This document shows, piece after piece, positions 8,320 through 16,759 of a stretch of DNA of 64,000 bases. The notes beneath the pieces were generated by a model, which worked only from the letters and a program-made list of their open reading frames with translations, was not told where the DNA came from and made no database searches. Position numbers and translations under genes: made by a program. Each line of letters begins with the position of its first letter. Position 1 is the first letter of the stretch. Origin of the DNA: Planctellipticum variicoloris (GTDB lineage: Bacteria > Planctomycetota > Planctomycetia > Planctomycetales > Planctomycetaceae); NCBI RefSeq assembly GCF_030622045.1, contig NZ_CP130886.1:434001-498000 (forward strand), read 5' to 3'.

Positions 8320-10461
8320 ATGGCAATGGACGTGTACGCACCGTGCCCGTGCGGCAGCGGTAAAAAACTGAAATTCTGCTGCGCCGACCTCGCGGAGGAT
8401 ATGGACCGGATCACGCGGTTGATGGAGAACAATCAGCCCCGCGCCGCCCTGCAGCAGCTCGAAGCCCTCGCCAAGCGACACGCCCGCAGCTCCTGGGTTG
8501 AATCGACCCGCATCCTGGTCCATCTGGAACTGGCGGAACCGGCCGCAGCCCGCGACCTGGCCCGCGAGTTTCTCGAACACCAGCCGGACCACGAATTTAC
8601 TCTGGTGCTCTACGCCACCTCGGCCCTGCAGGCGGACGGTTATGATCAGGCGGAAAAGCTGGTGCATCGCGCCTTCCAGCGCGCCTCCCGCAAGTTTCCC
8701 TCGATGGTGGCGGGGCTGGCGCTCGCGTCCGCGGCGGTCATGTCCTCGCGCGGCAAATTCATGTCGGCCCGCGAGCACCTGGGCTTCGCTCTGAAGATCG
8801 CTCCGGATCAGGATCGCCAGGAGATCTTCGTCCGGCTGCTCGAATTCGACAACAGCGCCCAGATACCGTATCCCCTGCGCGGCGCCCATAACCTGCCGCA
8901 GGCCGCACTGAGCGAACCTCAGCAGTCCGAGTTCAAGAAGGCCCTCAAATACGTCAGCGTCGGCTGTTGGCGCGAAGCCGCCGACGTCCTTCAGCCCCTC
9001 ACAGTCGCCGTCCCCGAGTCCGCCGAAGTCCACCATGCGGTCGGACTCTGCCGCGCCTGGTCCGGCGATGAAGCCGCGGCGGCGGCGGCCCTGCACGCGG
9101 CGGCCGGTCGCTATTCCGACCTGGCCACCGCGGTCGAGTGTGAGACGATCGCTCAACTCCTCGATCAGAACGTGGCGACCGACCGCACGGACGTCCTGTC
9201 GCTGATGGTCCCGCTGAATTCGGTTTCCCGTCTTCTCACTGCCCTCGACGCGGTTCCACGGCTCCAGCGACTGACGCTCCCCCCGGGCGACCCGGATGCG
9301 CCCACAGCCTCGTACCAGGTCCTTGACCGGCCTCGCGTCCGACGCGAAGACATGGCTGGACTGACGGTGGAGACGGCCCCTCAGGTAGTGGCGCAGATCC
9401 TCGTCTTCGACGCCGAACGGGGCGTCCAGGAAGTGCCCGCCCGAATGCTGATCGTCGCGGCCGCGGGCAAGGACTTCGACGACGCCGGCGACCTGATGCG
9501 GGCAGTCGTTGGAGAGCTGGCCGACTGGAGCCAGCCCGAAACCTCGACGGTCTCCAGCGCCGCCCGCGAACTGCACGAACTGGGCTGGTCCTGGGGCTTC
9601 CCCGCCAATGCCTCCGCCGTCGAGCGGCAGCGAATCGATCTCGAACAATGGGCTCGAACCGTCCGCGACGTCTGGCCGAACCGCAAGACATTCCTGCTGG
9701 GCGGTCGCTCGCCGCGCGAATGCGTCGGCGACGCCAGCTCTCGCGTGGCCCTTTACGCAGCCGCTTACGCCTTCGACGCCTACTGCGATGAAGCGGGTTA
9801 CAACCTCGATCTCGACGCGGTCCTGAAGGACCTGCAGCTCGAACCGCTGCCGCCGTTCGAGGTCGACGGCGACGCCCCGGTCAGCAACCTGTCGGTCATG
9901 CAGACCGAACGGTTGCCCGTGGAGTCGCTGACCGACGCGCAGTTGATGTCGGTTGCCAACCGGACGCTGCTGATTCACCACGACCGTTCCGTGCTGCGGG
10001 TCCTTCCGCTCGCTCTGGAACGGCCGAACTGCCTCAAGCAGCTCGATCTCGACCGCTGTTATATGACGCTCGCCGACCTCTGCCGGCAGCACGGCCGCCG
10101 GGATCAGGCTCTCGACTGGATTCAGCGAGGTCGAACGCAAATCTCGGAGACGGACTCCTCGTTTGAGGTTCAGGCCCGCTGGGACTTCCGCGAACTGATC
10201 CTGCGCCTTGAAGATCCGTCCGATCCGGGGCTCCGGCCGCTGCTCAACAAGTTCGCAACCTACTACAGTCCCAAGCTGCCTCAGCTTCGACCTCAGCTCG
10301 AAGGGATTCTCGCCCAGCTCGAAGTCGAATCCCCGTGGTCGGCGGGCGGACTGGTCATGCCCGGCGACAGACCCGCTCCCGGCGGGGTCTGGCAGCCCGG
10401 CAGCCCGGTCGCTGCCGGGGCCGAATCGAGCGGCGGCAAACTCTGGCTCCCGGGTCAGTAA
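8320..10461 (+). CDS. SEC-C zinc-motif protein with TPR-like repeats
   Basis: The ATG at 8320 (GGAAGGA 10 nt upstream) puts a SEC-C motif, CPCGSGKKLKFCC, at residues 9-21. SEC-C is a small zinc-binding module first known from SecA that binds ribosomes or protein partners. The rest (about 40-713) is mostly helical with TPR-like spacing at both ends (LEALAKRHARSSWVE region and LADLCRQHGRRDQALDWIQR) and a less clear central domain near 270-520. No enzyme motif or membrane segment was found. It ends 12 bp before ribD, so both genes are probably cotranscribed. The function is unknown; a role at the ribosome or in protein handling is only a guess from the zinc motif. Confidence 0.75.
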   Translation: MAMDVYAPCPCGSGKKLKFCCADLAEDMDRITRLMENNQPRAALQQLEALAKRHARSSWVESTRILVHLELAEPAAARDLAREFLEHQPDHEFTLVLYATSALQADGYDQAEKLVHRAFQRASRKFPSMVAGLALASAAVMSSRGKFMSAREHLGFALKIAPDQDRQEIFVRLLEFDNSAQIPYPLRGAHNLPQAALSEPQQSEFKKALKYVSVGCWREAADVLQPLTVAVPESAEVHHAVGLCRAWSGDEAAAAAALHAAAGRYSDLATAVECETIAQLLDQNVATDRTDVLSLMVPLNSVSRLLTALDAVPRLQRLTLPPGDPDAPTASYQVLDRPRVRREDMAGLTVETAPQVVAQILVFDAERGVQEVPARMLIVAAAGKDFDDAGDLMRAVVGELADWSQPETSTVSSAARELHELGWSWGFPANASAVERQRIDLEQWARTVRDVWPNRKTFLLGGRSPRECVGDASSRVALYAAAYAFDAYCDEAGYNLDLDAVLKDLQLEPLPPFEVDGDAPVSNLSVMQTERLPVESLTDAQLMSVANRTLLIHHDRSVLRVLPLALERPNCLKQLDLDRCYMTLADLCRQHGRRDQALDWIQRGRTQISETDSSFEVQARWDFRELILRLEDPSDPGLRPLLNKFATYYSPKLPQLRPQLEGILAQLEVESPWSAGGLVMPGDRPAPGGVWQPGSPVAAGAESSGGKLWLPGQ

Positions 10462-10473
10462 CGGAATCACGCC

Positions 10474-11592
10474 ATGGTCCAGCAGTTCGCCGGCCCCGCC
10501 GATGTCATGCGACGGGCGCTGGAACTGGCGGCGCGGGGACTGGGCTCGGTCGAGCCCAATCCTCCCGTCGGGGCCGTGCTCGTCGACGATGAGCTGCGCT
10601 GTCTGGGCGAAGGCTGGCACCAGCGCTACGGCGGTCCGCATGCCGAGGTCCATGCCCTTCAGGCGGCGGGCGACGCGGCGCGGGGGGCGACGCTCTACGT
10701 CACGCTGGAGCCCTGCTGTCACTACGGCAAGACGCCGCCGTGCAGCCAGGCGGTTATCGCGGCAGGCGTTCGGCGGGTCGTCGCCGCTATGGCCGACCCC
10801 GCCCCGCACGTCGGCGGAAAGGGCTTCGCCGAGTTGCGGGCCGCAGGCATCGAAGTCACCGTCGGCCTTGAGGAGACGGCGGCCCGGCTGCTGACCGCCC
10901 CGTTCGTCTGCCTGATGCTCGACCGGCGGCCGTGGGTCCACGGCAAATGGGCCATGACCCTCGACGGAAAGATTGCCACCCGGACGGGACACTCGCAGTG
11001 GATCTCGTCAGCGGCTTCCCGGGCCGTGGTCCACCAGTTGCGCGGCCGGATGGATGCCGTCCTGATCGGCATCGGCACTGCGCTGGCCGACGATCCGCTC
11101 CTGACCGCCCGGCCTCCCGGCCCCCGAACGCCGGCCCGGATCGTCGTCGACAGCCAACTGCGACTCCCCCCTGCCGGCCAGCTTGCCAAGTCGGTCGACA
11201 TGGGGCCGGTGATTGTCGTGACGACTTCAGCAGCCGGCGCAAAGCGCGCCGACTTGCTCGCTGAAGCCGGCGTGGAAGTCCTGAGACTTGCTGCAGGCTC
11301 CGATGGCCGCCCCGATCTGACGGCGTTGCTCGCCGAGCTGGGGCGCCGTCGCATGACGAATCTGCTCGTCGAAGGAGGCTCGGCGATTCACGGGGCGTTT
11401 CGCGACGCGAACCTGATCGATGAAGTACATGCCTTTATCGCCCCGAAACTCGTCGGCGGCGCATCGGCGCCGTCGCCCATCGGCGGCACCGGAGCTTCCA
11501 AAATTTCCCAGACGAGCAGTCTGCAGCATGTGGAACTGCAGACGCTTGACGGCGACGTCTACCTGCACGGCGTGACGCGGATTCCGGGGTGA
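10474..11592 (+). CDS. ribD: Bifunctional riboflavin deaminase/reductase RibD
   Basis: Cytoplasmic enzyme of riboflavin synthesis that deaminates the pyrimidine product of GTP cyclohydrolase II and then reduces its ribosyl side chain with NADPH. The deaminase half has the zinc motif HAE (56-58) with PCCHYGKTPPC (80-90), where Cys81 and Cys90 complete the site. The reductase half starts near WVHGKWAMTLDGKIATRTGH (about 150-169) and includes the LLVEGGSAIHGAF strand-loop near 300. Length (372) is normal for the fused form. It follows the SEC-C gene by 12 bp. No FMN riboswitch was seen upstream and no other riboflavin gene lies in the window. A long palindrome follows the stop codon. Confidence 0.97.
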   Translation: MVQQFAGPADVMRRALELAARGLGSVEPNPPVGAVLVDDELRCLGEGWHQRYGGPHAEVHALQAAGDAARGATLYVTLEPCCHYGKTPPCSQAVIAAGVRRVVAAMADPAPHVGGKGFAELRAAGIEVTVGLEETAARLLTAPFVCLMLDRRPWVHGKWAMTLDGKIATRTGHSQWISSAASRAVVHQLRGRMDAVLIGIGTALADDPLLTARPPGPRTPARIVVDSQLRLPPAGQLAKSVDMGPVIVVTTSAAGAKRADLLAEAGVEVLRLAAGSDGRPDLTALLAELGRRRMTNLLVEGGSAIHGAFRDANLIDEVHAFIAPKLVGGASAPSPIGGTGASKISQTSSLQHVELQTLDGDVYLHGVTRIPG

Positions 11593-11596
11593 AGCA

Positions 11597-11674
11597 GTAG
11601 GGTGAGTCGAGTCTTCGAGGCTCACCTTAATTTGTGATTGCAGCGGTGAGCCTCGTGGACTCGACTCACCCTAC
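11597..11674. repeat. Long imperfect palindrome, probable dispersed repeat
   Basis: Two 30-nt arms, 11597-11626 and 11645-11674, are complementary at 28 of 30 positions around an 18-nt loop. The arm begins GTAGGGTGAGTCGAGTC and ends GAGGCTCACC. It sits between the convergent ribD and spoVG genes and could terminate both. The clean mobile-looking arms suggest a REP- or MITE-like unit present elsewhere in the genome. Confidence 0.75.
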
Positions 11675-11709
11675 GTTGCAGCATGTTCGCTCAGACCGGC
11701 ATCCGGCGA

Positions 11710-12288
11710 CTACAGGCCGTCAGCAAAACCTTCTTCGCGGGACGCCGCTCCGAAGGAACGACCGGCTCCGGCACCGACGGCGACCATCTGCCGTCCGCTA
11801 CTCACCGGATACATTCGCGGCAGATCCAGCACTTCTTCGCGTTCATCCGACGGCAGCAGCGAGGCGTAGCTCTCTTCGCCGTAGTCGTCGTAGGTGCTGA
11901 CATAGCCCGGCAGCTTCGAACGTTCCAGTTCCTTGTGGAAGGCGTCGACCACGCGGTTCTGGATCAGCTCGCGGCAGATCGAATTGATCGGGTGCGCGAT
12001 GTCCGCATACAGCTTGGCGCGACCGTCGTCCCCCTTGAGGGCGCGATCTTCGTTCAGCCTCGCTCCGCATTCGCTGCAGAAGCGGGACCGGAGATGGTTC
12101 TTGCAGGAGCACCGCGGGCAGCGGTCCGTCAGTTTGCGACTCGGCATCGCCACGAAGGACCCGCGGGTCCCCTGGATGATCTTCAGGTCGCGGATTACGA
12201 AGCATCCATCGAAGGTCACAGAGCAGAATGCCTGCAGACGCTCGTTCGGATCTTCCATCAGCTTGATGCGAATCTCAGTAATTTCCAC
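11710..12288 (-). CDS. spoVG: SpoVG family regulator with inserted zinc ribbon
   Basis: SpoVG proteins are small nucleic-acid-binding regulators. The core is visible at [11 protein letters not shown] and [20 protein letters not shown], followed by FVAMPSRKL. After the core comes an insertion with CPRC (57-60) and CSEC (71-74), a zinc ribbon absent from Firmicute SpoVG, and then [14 protein letters not shown], the usual helical end, with about 75 further residues. The start is chosen as GTG at 12288 because AGGAG lies 7 nt upstream and the family usually begins at this point; a GTG at 12315 overlapping the ispE stop is possible. It lies 23 bp downstream of ispE in the same direction, so they are likely cotranscribed. 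Confidence 0.9.
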   Translation of the reverse strand: MEITEIRIKLMEDPNERLQAFCSVTFDGCFVIRDLKIIQGTRGSFVAMPSRKLTDRCPRCSCKNHLRSRFCSECGARLNEDRALKGDDGRAKLYADIAHPINSICRELIQNRVVDAFHKELERSKLPGYVSTYDDYGEESYASLLPSDEREEVLDLPRMYPVSSGRQMVAVGAGAGRSFGAASREEGFADGL

Positions 12289-12311
12289 GGCCGCGCTCCT
12301 ATCCGCGTCCC

Positions 12312-13217
12312 TCACGTGCAGCTCCGGGTGACAAAGACCCAGGGATATCCGGCTGATCTCAGCCGTCCGGCAATCTGCAGCGCCTGCCCGCGGTTGTGGC
12401 AGACGCCGAAGTACGCCGTTCCGCTGCCGCTGAGCTGATGCCCCAGCACTGGCAGACGGTCAAAAATCTCCCTGAGCCCCCGAATCGCCTCACTCAGCGA
12501 TTCCGCCGGAGCTTGCAGACCGTTATGCAAACACCGTGCCGCCTCCGCGACCGCCCCCCGCGACCATGCGGCGATAAGTCCTTCTGGAGAAAGACCTTCA
12601 GTATCTGGGCGACAGTGCTTGTAGACCAGCGGCGTCGACAGCCCGGCCTGCGGTTTTGCCACGACAAAGTGCAGAAACTCCGGCAGGTTCAGCGGTTCCA
12701 GAATCTCGCCCCGCCCGGTGCAGCGCGCCGTCGTCGATCCGCCTAGAAAAAACGCAACATCGCTCCCCAGTTGAGCAGCCAGGCCCACCAGTTCCCCCGT
12801 CGAAAGCCCCAGCCCCCACAACGCGTTGAGCCCCAGCAGGGCCGCCGCGGCGTCGCTCGACCCTCCCCCCATCCCCGCCGCGGAAGGAATCCGCTTGATG
12901 AGGCGGACGTCGGCGCCGGGGGTCGCACCGGTGTGCAGGCGGAGCAGCTCGGCCGCCCGGACTACGAGGTTCTCCGGACCGGTGGGGATCGTGTCGACCG
13001 AGACGCCAGTCATGGGCGAGACGGCGAGTTCGACCGTCAATCGGATTTCGTTGTCGTTCGACGCGGAGAACTCCAGCGTGTCGAACAGGTTGATGGTCGA
13101 CATAACGGTGTCGATGTCGTGAAAGCCGTCGGGGCGCTTGCGGACGATCCGCAGAAACAGGTTGAGTTTTGCGGGAGCGTCGACGATCAGCGCGCGGTCG
13201 GACCACCGGAAGAACAT
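12312..13217 (-). CDS. ispE: 4-diphosphocytidyl-2-C-methyl-D-erythritol kinase
   Basis: GHMP-family kinase that phosphorylates CDP-methylerythritol in the MEP pathway for isoprenoid precursors. Diagnostic features are [20 protein letters not shown] near the N-terminus (about 14-33) and the glycine-rich ATP motif [17 protein letters not shown] (111-127). The later GSGTAYFGV stretch matches the C-terminal GHMP motif. Length 301 is typical. The ATG at 13217 has AGGAGG 7 nt upstream. It is the promoter-proximal gene of the ispE-spoVG pair; the promoter must lie in 13218-13517, a region shared with the divergent small membrane-protein gene. Confidence 0.95.
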   Translation of the reverse strand: MFFRWSDRALIVDAPAKLNLFLRIVRKRPDGFHDIDTVMSTINLFDTLEFSASNDNEIRLTVELAVSPMTGVSVDTIPTGPENLVVRAAELLRLHTGATPGADVRLIKRIPSAAGMGGGSSDAAAALLGLNALWGLGLSTGELVGLAAQLGSDVAFFLGGSTTARCTGRGEILEPLNLPEFLHFVVAKPQAGLSTPLVYKHCRPDTEGLSPEGLIAAWSRGAVAEAARCLHNGLQAPAESLSEAIRGLREIFDRLPVLGHQLSGSGTAYFGVCHNRGQALQIAGRLRSAGYPWVFVTRSCT

Positions 13218-13517
13218 CTGGCAGCCTCCTCAGGAAAGGTGCGCCGCGGACTCCTCGGCCGACGAATTGAATGCTCAGGCCGCGCGGAGTGAGACCGATC
13301 CGGTTCGGACGTCTGCGACGCGCGAACCCCACGACCTGTGACGGAGGAGGATGGTATGACCCGGTTCCGCCGGGGTCAAGCGAAGTTGGACGGGGTCACG
13401 GCTGTGAGCCGCGATCGATTTGAAGAGACCTGAGCCGCCGCGATTCCCGTCGCTCGCCTGCGGACGCCACGCTATGCTGAACTCATCGCAATTCGTTCTC
13501 TCCCGCGAGGCCATCGC
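13218..13517. other. Divergent intergenic region
   Basis: About 300 bp separate the starts of ispE (minus) and the small membrane protein at 13518 (plus). It should hold promoters for both, but no pair of boxes stands out. No gene is supported here. Confidence 0.5.
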
Positions 13518-13763
13518 ATGAGCATCATCTGGTTCCTCCTGATCGGGATTGCCGCCGGCTGGCTCGCGGGACAGGTGATGCGCGGCGGCGGCTTTGGGCT
13601 GGTAGGCGATCTGATCGTCGGCGTGGTCGGGGCGCTCCTGGGCGGATTTCTCTTCGGGCTGCTGGGGCTCTCGGCGGGCGGCCTGATTGGCAGCCTGGTC
13701 ACCGCGACGGTCGGCGCCATCGCACTGCTGTGGCTGCTGCGGTTTTTCCGCATCAAGGCGTGA
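13518..13763 (+). CDS. GlsB/YeaQ/YmgE-type small membrane protein
   Basis: An 81-residue protein made almost entirely of three glycine-rich hydrophobic segments (about 4-21, 28-50 and 54-75), ending with a short basic tail RFFRIKA. The pattern IAAGWLAGQVMRGGGFGLVGDLIVGVVGALLGG is characteristic of the transglycosylase-associated/GlsB family, which is often stress-induced in bacteria; the molecular role is not settled. The gene is short but starts cleanly with ATG after a GCGAGG ribosome-like sequence. It ends only 3 bp before the stop codon of the convergent gene at 13767. Confidence 0.92.
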   Translation: MSIIWFLLIGIAAGWLAGQVMRGGGFGLVGDLIVGVVGALLGGFLFGLLGLSAGGLIGSLVTATVGAIALLWLLRFFRIKA

Positions 13764-13766
13764 AGA

Positions 13767-14141
13767 TTACGCGACGCCGTCAGCCGTTCGTGCCTTCCTC
13801 TCAGCTTCAACGATTCTGTAAGTGAGCGCCATCGCGTCGAGCCGGATTTTCATCAGAAACCATCGAATCGCCACGCTGGCGAACGAGAGAAACGTCCAGA
13901 ACACCACAGGGGCGATCTCCGATGGAGGCACTCCATCGGCATCCGTGAACGCACTGAGGACTGCCGTGGTGATAAGGAGAGCCACAAACGCCAGGAAGCC
14001 CAGGTTCGCATTGACGATGCGTCGTCGCATTCGACCGGTCGCGGCTTCGAGGCAGCCTGCGATGTCGCCGCGTTCCAGCAGCTTCTTTTCGTTGTAGTAG
14101 AGGAACTTCAGCGATTTGAGTTCGTCGATAATTGCATCCAT
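13767..14141 (-). CDS. Small membrane protein, copy 1 of a tandem pair
   Basis: From the ATG at 14141 (GGAG 6 nt upstream) the protein is 124 residues. It begins MDAIIDELKSLKFLYYNEKKLL, a soluble helix of about 40 residues, followed by two hydrophobic segments (about 48-68 and 83-101) and a charged tail. The first 34 residues closely match the neighbouring gene at 14212-14580 (MDAIVDELK, EKKLL, CLEA in register), and the bases just before both ATGs are the same. The family is not recognised. It faces a plus-strand membrane gene with a 3-bp gap. The cytoplasmic amphipathic head with two membrane helices resembles many uncharacterised planctomycetal proteins. Confidence 0.75.
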   Translation of the reverse strand: MDAIIDELKSLKFLYYNEKKLLERGDIAGCLEAATGRMRRRIVNANLGFLAFVALLITTAVLSAFTDADGVPPSEIAPVVFWTFLSFASVAIRWFLMKIRLDAMALTYRIVEAERKARTADGVA

Positions 14142-14211
14142 CGCCGGCTCCGCGCGTGGCACACAAAGGTCTCGTCGACTCTACGATCACAGAGCAACGG
14201 TATTGCGACGT

Positions 14212-14580
14212 TTACGCCGCCCGGCCGACGGACTTCTCACCGGCGTTCGTCATCCGCCAGAGCAGGTCCAGGGTCTCCAGCCGAGCCAGACGATGGGACT
14301 TCCACAGCAGTTGCGGGATGATTGTCAGGGCGGGAAAGATCCCCAGTTGCCAGGGGAGATTCGAACCCGCTCCTCGTTGTTGAAAGACGAGAGACGCCAG
14401 TCCGATCAGGGCCGGAATGGTCAGCATGCCAACAAAGAGCCAGAGCATGGCGAGCTGCCACTTCCGGGTGCGCAGGCAGACCGCCTCCAGGCACTTGCCG
14501 GTCTGGCCTTCGCTCAGCAGTTTCTTCTCGTGGTATTGCAGTCCGCCCATCGCCTTCAGTTCATCGACAATCGCATCCAT
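14212..14580 (-). CDS. Small membrane protein, copy 2 of a tandem pair
   Basis: A 122-residue relative of the downstream gene: MDAIVDELKAMGGLQYHEKKLL, then two hydrophobic segments near 44-65 (ML/WLFVGMLTIPALIGLASL) and 78-95 (LGIFPALTIIPQLL), and a basic tail. The head is well conserved between copies while the membrane part has diverged. The ATG at 14580 has GGAG 6 nt upstream in the same sequence context as copy 1 (CCGGCG before ATG). The gap to copy 1 is about 70 bp, so cotranscription is likely. Function is unknown. The upstream side is a repeat-filled gap. Confidence 0.75.
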   Translation of the reverse strand: MDAIVDELKAMGGLQYHEKKLLSEGQTGKCLEAVCLRTRKWQLAMLWLFVGMLTIPALIGLASLVFQQRGAGSNLPWQLGIFPALTIIPQLLWKSHRLARLETLDLLWRMTNAGEKSVGRAA

Positions 14581-14710
14581 CGCCGGCTCCGGTGTTGGCT
14601 CAGGGAGAGTCCCTCGTATTCTGCACAGAATAGCAGAGAGGACGAGCCGGGGGCCAGCGGTCGCCAGATCCCTTCGGTCTCCTCATCCCGAAGGGGTCGC
14701 AGTCGCCGCA

Positions 14711-14842
14711 TTCCGGGGGTGTCGCTGCGCTCAACGCCCGGCTACATTCTGCGACCCCTGCCGGGGTCGGAATGCTTTCTTCAGCCCGGAGGGCTGAGAG
14801 AATGTAGCCGGGGGTTGAGGAGCGAAGCGGCGACACCCCCGG
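14711..14842. repeat. Composite palindromic repeat
   Basis: Left arm 14712-14750 (TCCGGGGGTGTCGCTGCGCT then CAACGCCCGGCTACATTCT) is complementary, with small gaps, to 14799-14842. Between them are two smaller hairpins: CGACCCCTGCCGGGGTCG (14752-14769) and TCAGCCCGGAGGGCTGA (14781-14797). The RNA would fold into a branched structure. This looks like a dispersed REP-type unit. Confidence 0.75.
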
Positions 14843-14898
14843 TCGTGGGCGAGAGGACGGTGCGACCCTGGAGAGGTCGAAGTGCGAAATTGCGACCG

Positions 14899-14963
14899 CA
14901 TTCCGGTGGTGTCGCTGCGCTCAACCACCGGCTACTCTCCGCAACCCCTCCGGGGTTGAATGC
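14899..14963. repeat. Second copy of the palindromic repeat arm
   Basis: The stretch CATTCCGGTGGTGTCGCTGC through GGCTACTCTCCGCAACCCC is a direct, slightly diverged copy of 14709-14765, followed by its own small hairpin CAACCCCTCCGGGGTTG. Compensating changes (GGTGGT paired with ACCACC) suggest it is kept as structure. Confidence 0.7.
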
Positions 14964-15064
14964 AGACTCGCCGAGAGTCCGTGGTGAGAGCTGGGGCGGA
15001 AAGACTCCCCTCGCTCACGCTCGGGGCTCAGAAGAGGTTGAGAAGCTTCGCGCCTCCCGTCCCC

Positions 15065-16759
15065 TCACACCAGCCATTCCGGCTTGACGATCATCACGAT
15101 CCCCAGCGCCAGGATCACCGCGCCGCTGATCAGCTTCAGCACCCGGCCGCCGGTCTCTTGCAGGCGATGCTTGCCCAGCGTGACGACGACCACCGTCACC
15201 ATCAGCGAGTCGTCGAACATATAGGCGGCGATGTAGAGCAGCAGGTAGAGAAAATTCTCCCACGCCGGCAGGTTCTGCAGCGTCAGGATGCCAGTATACA
15301 TCGCGGGGAGTCCCGCCGTGCAGAGGAGTTCGACGATGTTGACCAGCACCGCCAGGACCGACGCCCCCACAATGGCGCCGATCAGCGTTTCGGCCATCAC
15401 GATCTTCCGCATCCGCTCGTAGAGCTTCGGCTTGGCGGATTCGGGAATCGACAGCGACACCCCCTGTTTGAACGCGAAGAAGTCCTTGACGTGGATCGTG
15501 CCGACGCCGATCGCCAGCAGGCCCAGCAGGATCTGGGCCGGACGGAGCAGACCGATGAACTGAAACACGTTCAGCCACGCGGCCATAAACGCCAGATAGG
15601 CTGCTCCGCTGATGACGACGAACGTCCCCGCCACGGCGAGGATTTTCCAGCGGTCGCGCAGGTTCACCAGCAGCGACAGCAGAAACAGCAGGACCCACAT
15701 GGCGCACGGATTGAAGCCGTCGACCAGTCCCACCAGAATCGTAAACGCCGGCAGACCCCACTGCTTCCAGTTCACCTGCCCCAACATCGGCAGGTAGACC
15801 GTGTCCGACGCGGTTTGAGGCTGCGGCAGCGGATCGGTCGTCTCCGAGACTTCCGGCGGCAATTCCCGCCGCGGTCGGGAAGGAGGAGCTTCCGCATCGG
15901 TCTCCGACAGCGGGCCGACTTCGGGCGGGAGGGGTTTGGCGCTCGACTCGCTCGCGCCGACTTCGGGGGGCGGCGGAAGTTCCGGAACGGTCTCGATCGC
16001 CGGCGGATCGCCGGCCTGTGCGACGCCGCCCCAGCCCGCAAACCACGGCAGCGGTCTTTCGTTGAAACCGCGACGGGCCGGTCGATTCCACGAAGTCTTC
16101 GGCGGGCAGGGGACGGTCACCCCCTTCAGGACGTCGTCCCACTGTCGAAAGCTGGCGACGGCGTCGATAAAGCCGATCATCAGCCGCCCCCCCATGTGCA
16201 GTGCCGGGACGCCCGCGCCCTGGACGCCGTAGCGATTGGCGACTTCCTGCAGCCGCCGCTGGGCCTCCACGGAGACTGCAATATCCTTCTCAACGAACTT
16301 GTAGCCGGGGTAGCGCGGCGCCAGTTCTTCAAAGATGATCGGATGGGCCAGCGCGCAGCGCGGGCACCCCTGTCGGACGAAGACTTCGACCGTCAGCAAT
16401 TCTTCCAGTTTAGGCGGAGACGTCTTCGCGTCCCAGCCGAACTCGAACCGCCCGCTGGCGTAGAAGGCCGGCAGTCCGGGTTTCTCGATCTTGAAGTGAT
16501 CGGCGAGCTTGTAGAACCGGGCCAGCGCGGCCTCGTCGCCGGCGACGTCGCGATACGTCACCACGACCCCGGCCTTCTTCGCGTAGTGCTTCTCGACGTA
16601 CGCGCGGGCCGCGGTCGACAGCTCGGACTCGCCCCGCAGGAAGACTTCGACGACCGCGCAGCGGGTCTCCGCGGCCGGAGCCTCGACGACGCCGAGCAGG
16701 AGTACCGCGCTGACGAGCGGAAACAGAAACGTCAATCGAGGGGAGAGTCTGGCGTCCAT
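15065..16759 (-). CDS. Secreted thioredoxin/glutaredoxin-like domains fused to a CcdA-like membrane domain
   Basis: From the ATG at 16759 (564 residues): a signal peptide (1-29), a thioredoxin-like domain without CxxC (about 32-120), a second one with CPRC at 132-135, a Pro/Glu-rich linker (about 220-325), and six or so membrane helices (about 335-564). The membrane part has NPC at 350-352 and a second Cys at 480, the spacing expected of the CcdA/DsbD transmembrane electron carrier. It probably moves reducing equivalents from cytoplasmic thioredoxin to periplasmic targets, for example apocytochromes. The open frame upstream to 16891 lacks a ribosome site and precedes the signal peptide. It is a single-gene unit. 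Confidence 0.82.
   Translation of the reverse strand: MDARLSPRLTFLFPLVSAVLLLGVVEAPAAETRCAVVEVFLRGESELSTAARAYVEKHYAKKAGVVVTYRDVAGDEAALARFYKLADHFKIEKPGLPAFYASGRFEFGWDAKTSPPKLEELLTVEVFVRQGCPRCALAHPIIFEELAPRYPGYKFVEKDIAVSVEAQRRLQEVANRYGVQGAGVPALHMGGRLMIGFIDAVASFRQWDDVLKGVTVPCPPKTSWNRPARRGFNERPLPWFAGWGGVAQAGDPPAIETVPELPPPPEVGASESSAKPLPPEVGPLSETDAEAPPSRPRRELPPEVSETTDPLPQPQTASDTVYLPMLGQVNWKQWGLPAFTILVGLVDGFNPCAMWVLLFLLSLLVNLRDRWKILAVAGTFVVISGAAYLAFMAAWLNVFQFIGLLRPAQILLGLLAIGVGTIHVKDFFAFKQGVSLSIPESAKPKLYERMRKIVMAETLIGAIVGASVLAVLVNIVELLCTAGLPAMYTGILTLQNLPAWENFLYLLLYIAAYMFDDSLMVTVVVVTLGKHRLQETGGRVLKLISGAVILALGIVMIVKPEWLV

Larger units (their letters stand above)
14581..15064. other. Gene-free gap filled with palindromic repeats
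   Basis: About 480 bp between two minus-strand genes. No coding region is supported. It contains a large inverted repeat (14711-14842) and a further direct copy of its left arm (14899-14963), listed separately. Confidence 0.7.

Noticed and set aside
10300-10473. Possible FMN riboswitch before ribD
   Set aside because: The region is the coding end of the SEC-C gene and shows no conserved riboswitch sequence.
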